Shown here piece after piece: positions 60,106 through 64,000 of a stretch of 64,000 nucleotides of DNA (position 1 is the first letter of the stretch; the number at the start of each line of letters is the position of its first letter). The DNA is from Sporomusa acidovorans (GTDB lineage: Bacteria; Bacillota; Negativicutes; Sporomusales; Sporomusaceae), in the NCBI RefSeq assembly GCF_002257695.2, contig NZ_CP155571.1. The stretch is one strand, 5' to 3'. A program made the position numbers and the translations under genes. A model generated the notes under the pieces. The model was not told where the DNA came from. It ran no database searches and saw nothing but the letters and a program-made list of their open reading frames with translations.

Positions 60106-61503
60106 CTAATCATTTTCTTTAACAACCATGTCTAAGGCTCTATCCGCCGGCTGCCTTTTCCCGATACCGAGAGCGTAGTAACCTAGTGTGATGATTGCGC
60201 AAAATACCGCGCCGGCAATCAATCCGCCCTGAGTATCTTCATTGAACCACATTCCGACCAGGACTAAGCACAAAAAGACAATGGTTATATAGTTGCTAAT
60301 GGGAAACAGCGGCGATTTAAATGGATGGGAATCCATTTCCTTTCCCCATTTTTTTCTAAACTTAAGCTGACTGATACATAACACAAACCACGGGACCATT
60401 CCCGGCAGGATACTGGCACTGTAAATGTAAACAAACAGTTTGGAATTCGGATAAATATAGTTGAAGAAGACTCCCACCAGCAGGCAGGCGATGGTAACTT
60501 TGATACTGTTGGCCGGAACTCCTTTCGAGGATACCTTCCCTAGAAATTTCGGGGCCTGTCCATTTGCAGCCAACGTGTATAACATTCTCCCTGCACTGTA
60601 GATACCACTATTACAGCCTGACATGGCTGCGGTAAGGACGACAAAGTTGATAATACCGGCGGCGGCCGCTATGCCTACTTTGGCAAAGGTCATAACAAAC
60701 GGGCTGCCAATCGTACCGATTTGATTCCAAGGATAGATCGTAACAATCACAAAAATCGCGCCAACATAAAAGATCAAAATACGCCAGATAATATTTTTTA
60801 TCGCATGGCGTAACGTGTTTTTCGGGTCCTCAGCCTCACCGGCAGTGATACCAACAAGTTCAACACCTTGATAAGAAGCCGTTACCAGACATAGCGCAAA
60901 TAAAAAGCCTTGCCAGCCGCCTGCAAAAAAGCCGCCATTGTTAAACAAATTGCCAATTCCCAGCGCTTGCCCCCCATTGCCTGCCCCCAGAAAGATAACA
61001 GCAAAGCCAATCAGCAGCATGGCCACAATGGTAGCAACTTTAATCAGCGCAAACCAAAACTCGAATTCTCCATAATATTTAACAGCCAGCAAATTAGCGG
61101 AGGCAACAATGGCAACGCCCAGTAACGCCGGTATCCATTGCGCCAGCCCCGGAAACCAATAATTCATATAAATGCCGATAGCCGTAACTTCCGACATGCC
61201 GACAGTAACCCACAAAAACCAATAACACCACGCTGTTATATACCCTGTCAAAGGGCTAATATATTTGTGTCCGTAAGTTGCAAAGGAACCGGTAACAGGC
61301 TCGAGATAAAGCATTTCCCCCATAATCCGCATAACGAAGAACATTACGATGCCCGCTAAACCATAGGCAAGCAGCACCGAAGGACCAGCCCATTTAATCG
61401 TGCTGGCCGATCCCATAAACAACCCGACACCGATGGTTCCCCCCAAGGCAATCAATTCAATATGGCGAGCCTTTAGCCCACGGGTTAGCTCTTTTTCTTC
61501 CAT
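60106..61503 (-). CDS. Amino acid permease (APC superfamily)
   Basis: 465 residues and about 12 membrane segments. The AAT-family opening RGLKARHIELIALGGTIGVG, then FMGSASTIKWAGPSVLLAYG and GEMLYLEPVTGSFATYGHKY, are standard. Context with threonine ammonia-lyase (22-base gap) and RidA suggests import of threonine, serine or a related amino acid, in exchange or with protons. Exact substrate not readable. Confidence 0.9.
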   Translation of the reverse strand: MEEKELTRGLKARHIELIALGGTIGVGLFMGSASTIKWAGPSVLLAYGLAGIVMFFVMRIMGEMLYLEPVTGSFATYGHKYISPLTGYITAWCYWFLWVTVGMSEVTAIGIYMNYWFPGLAQWIPALLGVAIVASANLLAVKYYGEFEFWFALIKVATIVAMLLIGFAVIFLGAGNGGQALGIGNLFNNGGFFAGGWQGFLFALCLVTASYQGVELVGITAGEAEDPKNTLRHAIKNIIWRILIFYVGAIFVIVTIYPWNQIGTIGSPFVMTFAKVGIAAAAGIINFVVLTAAMSGCNSGIYSAGRMLYTLAANGQAPKFLGKVSSKGVPANSIKVTIACLLVGVFFNYIYPNSKLFVYIYSASILPGMVPWFVLCISQLKFRKKWGKEMDSHPFKSPLFPISNYITIVFLCLVLVGMWFNEDTQGGLIAGAVFCAIITLGYYALGIGKRQPADRALDMVVKEND

Positions 61504-61525
61504 TATCGTTATTCCCCCCTGCTCA

Positions 61526-62734
61526 TCACAAAATATTTACACAATATTGATGTTGTTCCATAAGGTTTTTAATGGCATCAATGTGCTCCTGGTCGGCAGT
61601 CTCCAACTCTAATTGAACCGACGCATGCCCTAAGGCAACATCACGGGTTTCCCGGTCATGGGTAACGGTCAATACATTAGCTCCTGTTTCCGCCATCAAT
61701 TTAAGCAGTTGCCACAGGGAACCGGGTTTATCAGGAATGATCATATTAAACACAACTTTACGCCCTGACTTGGTTAAGCCCTTATTGATGATGCGGGACA
61801 TCATATTGACATCAATATTGCCGCCGCTAATAATTGCCGCTATTTTTTTATTTTGGTATGCCGGCAACCTATGTAGCACGGCTGCCACAGAAGCAGCGCC
61901 CGCACCTTCTGAAATTGTTTTAATGCGCTCCATTAAAAGTAAAATCGAACCGGCGATTTCTTCTTCATCTACTGTCACAATTTCATCGACATAGCGTTGT
62001 ACAAGTTCAAAGGTAAGTTCACCCGGAGTTTTTACCGCTATCCCGTCGGCAATAGTCGGGCAGCCATTATAGGTGATAATTCTTTGCCTAGTAATTGACT
62101 CGGCCATAGAAGGCATATTTTTGGTCTGGACACCGATAACTTTTACCTGTGGCTTAAGACTTTTAACAGCCAAAGCTACGCCGGCAATCAACCCGCCACC
62201 GCCAACAGGCACAACCACAGCCTCAAGGTCCGGCAAATCCTCCAAAATTTCCATGCCAATTGTCCCCTGACCGGCAATGACCAGCGGATCATCAAACGGA
62301 TGAATAAACGTCAATTGTTTTTCCGCTTGCATACGTCTCGCTTCCGCATAGGCTTCATCATAAACGCAGCCGTGAAGGACCACGCTGGCGCCATAAGCCC
62401 GTGTGGCTTTAACCTTTGACAAAGGAGCGTTTTTCGGCATCACAATGGTAGACGGAATGCCGAAGAGTGTGCCCGCAAGAGCTGTCCCCTGGGCATGATT
62501 GCCTGCCGACGAGGCAATAATTCCGTTTTTCTTGGCGTCTTTGCTTAAATTTGCTACTTTATTGTAAGCCCCCCGCAGTTTAAAAGACCCCGTCCGCTGC
62601 TGATTTTCCATCTTTAAATAAATCTTATTGCCTGTTATATCACTTAAGGTATTTGTATAGGCCAATTCTGTCCGGCAAACAATCCCGCTTAGCAATTCCC
62701 GGGCTTTTTTTATTTCTGCCAGTGAGACATTCAT
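61526..62734 (-). CDS. Threonine ammonia-lyase, ACT-domain (catabolic-like) type
   Basis: 402 residues from ATG 62734 (AAGGAGATG upstream). PLP Lys in QRTGSFKLRGAYNKV, SSAGNHAQGTALAG, the Gly-rich phosphate loop VPVGGGGLIAGVA, and one C-terminal ACT domain (FNMIIPDKPGSLWQLLKLM). Deaminates threonine to 2-oxobutyrate, or serine to pyruvate. It is shorter than biosynthetic IlvA (about 510). RidA upstream would remove its reactive enamine product. Confidence 0.93.
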   Translation of the reverse strand: MNVSLAEIKKARELLSGIVCRTELAYTNTLSDITGNKIYLKMENQQRTGSFKLRGAYNKVANLSKDAKKNGIIASSAGNHAQGTALAGTLFGIPSTIVMPKNAPLSKVKATRAYGASVVLHGCVYDEAYAEARRMQAEKQLTFIHPFDDPLVIAGQGTIGMEILEDLPDLEAVVVPVGGGGLIAGVALAVKSLKPQVKVIGVQTKNMPSMAESITRQRIITYNGCPTIADGIAVKTPGELTFELVQRYVDEIVTVDEEEIAGSILLLMERIKTISEGAGAASVAAVLHRLPAYQNKKIAAIISGGNIDVNMMSRIINKGLTKSGRKVVFNMIIPDKPGSLWQLLKLMAETGANVLTVTHDRETRDVALGHASVQLELETADQEHIDAIKNLMEQHQYCVNIL

Positions 62735-62747
62735 GTTGGGCATCTCC

Positions 62748-63134
62748 TTATTTTTTGCAGTTGCAAGCAATCATTTCAATTTCAACCAAGGCACCTTTCG
62801 GCAAACCGGCCACAGCAACGCAGGAACGTGCAGGCAATTTGTCGGTAAAATAGCGTCCGTAAACTTCATTTACAGCAGCAAAATTGTTCATATCCGTAAT
62901 AAAGACCGTAGTTTTTAAAACATCATTAAAACTCATGTCAGCAGCAATTAGTACCTGTTTAAGATTTTCCATTACTTGTGCAGCCTGAGCCGAAATTTCG
63001 TCGGCAACGATCGCACCTGTCTGGGGATTAATCGGGATTTGGCCGGAAGTAAAAAGGTAATCTCCTGACATTCGCGCTTGCGAATAAGGGCCAATTGCCT
63101 CTGGTGCCTGCTTGGTTTCAATTACGTCTTTCAT
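62748..63134 (-). CDS. ridA: RidA family enamine/imine deaminase
   Basis: 128 residues from the second ATG at 63134, which lies six bases after GGAGGA. Family signature: KQAPEAIGPYSQARMSGDYLF, GQIPINPQTGAI, and RSCVAVAGLPKGALVEIEMIA with the active-site Arg. It hydrolyses the 2-aminoacrylate or 2-aminocrotonate formed by threonine/serine dehydratases. First gene of the operon with the lyase and permease. Confidence 0.95.
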   Translation of the reverse strand: MKDVIETKQAPEAIGPYSQARMSGDYLFTSGQIPINPQTGAIVADEISAQAAQVMENLKQVLIAADMSFNDVLKTTVFITDMNNFAAVNEVYGRYFTDKLPARSCVAVAGLPKGALVEIEMIACNCKK

Positions 63135-63384
63135 GTTCATTCCTCCTGAGTCTAAATGTAAATAGATATTTTATTTATAGTCAGGTTGTGAAAACATTCA
63201 GTCTTTTTATCCGAAAAGCAGTTACCTGCCTCCCATACAGCAGCAAAGGTATTGGGCCCGTTACCTCTTATGCCATATTTAGACTATATAAAACAACCTT
63301 GGCCAAAGCTGATTTAAATATTTTTATAATAAATTATTCTTACAGTAATTTTTTATTACTATATTAACACAAAAAATTATCTAT

Positions 63385-64000
63385 CTATTTACTAGATAGA
63401 TATCTATAAATAGTGCTTTCCGAGGTTTGCAGCGTACTAGCCACCTTAGTGATAGCCCCTTTTATTTTAAAGATACCGTTGGCATTCAAATTTTGAACAA
63501 TCGCGATTTTTTCGTCACTGGACATTCTTTCCACCGGCATATCATATTGACCAATAATTTTTTCGATTGCCGAATCCACTACATTTTCGATAGAGGACTG
63601 CAAGGATTCCACTACTTTTTCCTCTTCGGCCACAGCTGAATTTGCCGGCAAATTATTTACTAACAGAGCGTTCATGAGTTTGTCCGCCAAATTCTTAACA
63701 ACGGTACTATCCGGTGAAAGAAGGATATTCACGCACAGCATGCCAATTAGTTCATTGTTTTCGTCTTTAATAAAATAAGTAGAAGATCTTAATTTTTCCC
63801 CGCTTGCCGTGCGGCTCAAATAATTCACCACCGCATTTTGGTTTAAGTAAGCCTTCTTTTCCAATAGTTCCAAGCCAAAGTCAGTCAACGGACAGCCTAG
63901 CTGCCGTCCGCTCATATAGCCATTGCGAATAGCTATTACCGAATTTTGCACATCAGCAACGTCATGTAACAACACTTCGCAATGCGGACCAATAATGTCG
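63385..64000 (-). CDS. YheO/DauR-type transcriptional regulator (N-terminus cut)
   Basis: 205 residues are visible; the frame stays open to the window edge (DIIGPHCEVLLHDVAD), so the true start is outside. The N-terminal PAS-like YheO domain includes SVIAIRNGYMSGRQLGCPLTDFG. The C-terminal helix-turn-helix is ASTLQTSESTIYRYLSSK. Related proteins sense amino acids (DauR: D-arginine). It precedes the ridA-lyase-permease genes on the same strand, with a 250-base gap, and is their likely regulator. Confidence 0.9.
   Translation of the reverse strand, partial: DIIGPHCEVLLHDVADVQNSVIAIRNGYMSGRQLGCPLTDFGLELLEKKAYLNQNAVVNYLSRTASGEKLRSSTYFIKDENNELIGMLCVNILLSPDSTVVKNLADKLMNALLVNNLPANSAVAEEEKVVESLQSSIENVVDSAIEKIIGQYDMPVERMSSDEKIAIVQNLNANGIFKIKGAITKVASTLQTSESTIYRYLSSK

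Overview
The window fits a Gram-negative-walled, spore-forming anaerobe of the Negativicutes, most like the Sporomusaceae (Sporomusa/Pelosinus type). It combines Firmicutes RNA regulation (two serine T-boxes, a tandem glycine riboswitch, a cobalamin riboswitch) with outer-membrane porins ending in Phe. It also carries anaerobic enzymes (pyruvate:ferredoxin oxidoreductase, electron-transferring flavoproteins with FixCX) and a selenocysteine tRNA. This placement is inference from gene content; no 16S gene is present.

Region 1 (1-22.7 kb) is AT-richer and looks like an accessory catabolic island built on sigma-54. A -24/-12 promoter at 9034-9049 drives a long minus-strand operon: fused CoA-transferase, two acyl-CoA dehydrogenases, EtfB, EtfA, FixC, FixX, a soluble chemoreceptor-like protein and an acyl-CoA ligase cut by the window edge. 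Upstream sits a PAS-AAA+-Fis sigma-54 activator. Next come a secreted carboxylesterase, a secreted choloylglycine-hydrolase/penicillin-acylase homologue and a porin, again behind near-identical sigma-54 promoters that lie in a duplicated 0.3-kb segment. These are followed by an NtrC-type response regulator and a CHASE4 hybrid histidine kinase. A second, damaged chemoreceptor-like gene has its own sigma-54 promoter. A broken porin and two remnants of an M48 peptidase mark repeated rearrangement. The likely theme is uptake and periplasmic hydrolysis of an ester or amide, activation of the acid to a CoA ester, and oxidation with electrons passed to menaquinone.

Region 2 (23-31.8 kb) holds tRNA-Sec, amtB-glnB with an unusual leader of stacked hairpins, feoA-feoB plus a tiny Cys-rich protein behind a Fur-like box, and a cobalamin-riboswitch operon (cbiL and a BtuCDF-type transporter).

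Region 3 (31.8-40.6 kb) is one glycine-riboswitch operon: gcvT-gcvH-gcvPA-gcvPB, two radical SAM proteins that look like a two-component lipoyl synthase, lplA and lpdA. It thus makes the glycine cleavage complex and its lipoyl cofactor together.

Region 4 (40.6-64 kb) is mostly housekeeping: serS (T-box), an HD-GYP protein, a type 4/5 uracil-DNA glycosylase, a thioredoxin-reductase-like flavoprotein with no recognisable NADPH motif, a ferredoxin-domain aldo/keto reductase, a TPR protein, serC with a histidine phosphatase (T-box plus an extra T-box module), cca, an ABC ATPase, a Tyr-Cys-Pro-Arg repeat protein, a Cache chemoreceptor, a ProC-like dehydrogenase and a PIN-PhoH ATPase. The region closes with a pyruvate:ferredoxin oxidoreductase broken by a deletion and frameshift, and a threonine/serine catabolic set (ridA, threonine ammonia-lyase, amino-acid permease) behind a YheO/DauR-type regulator.
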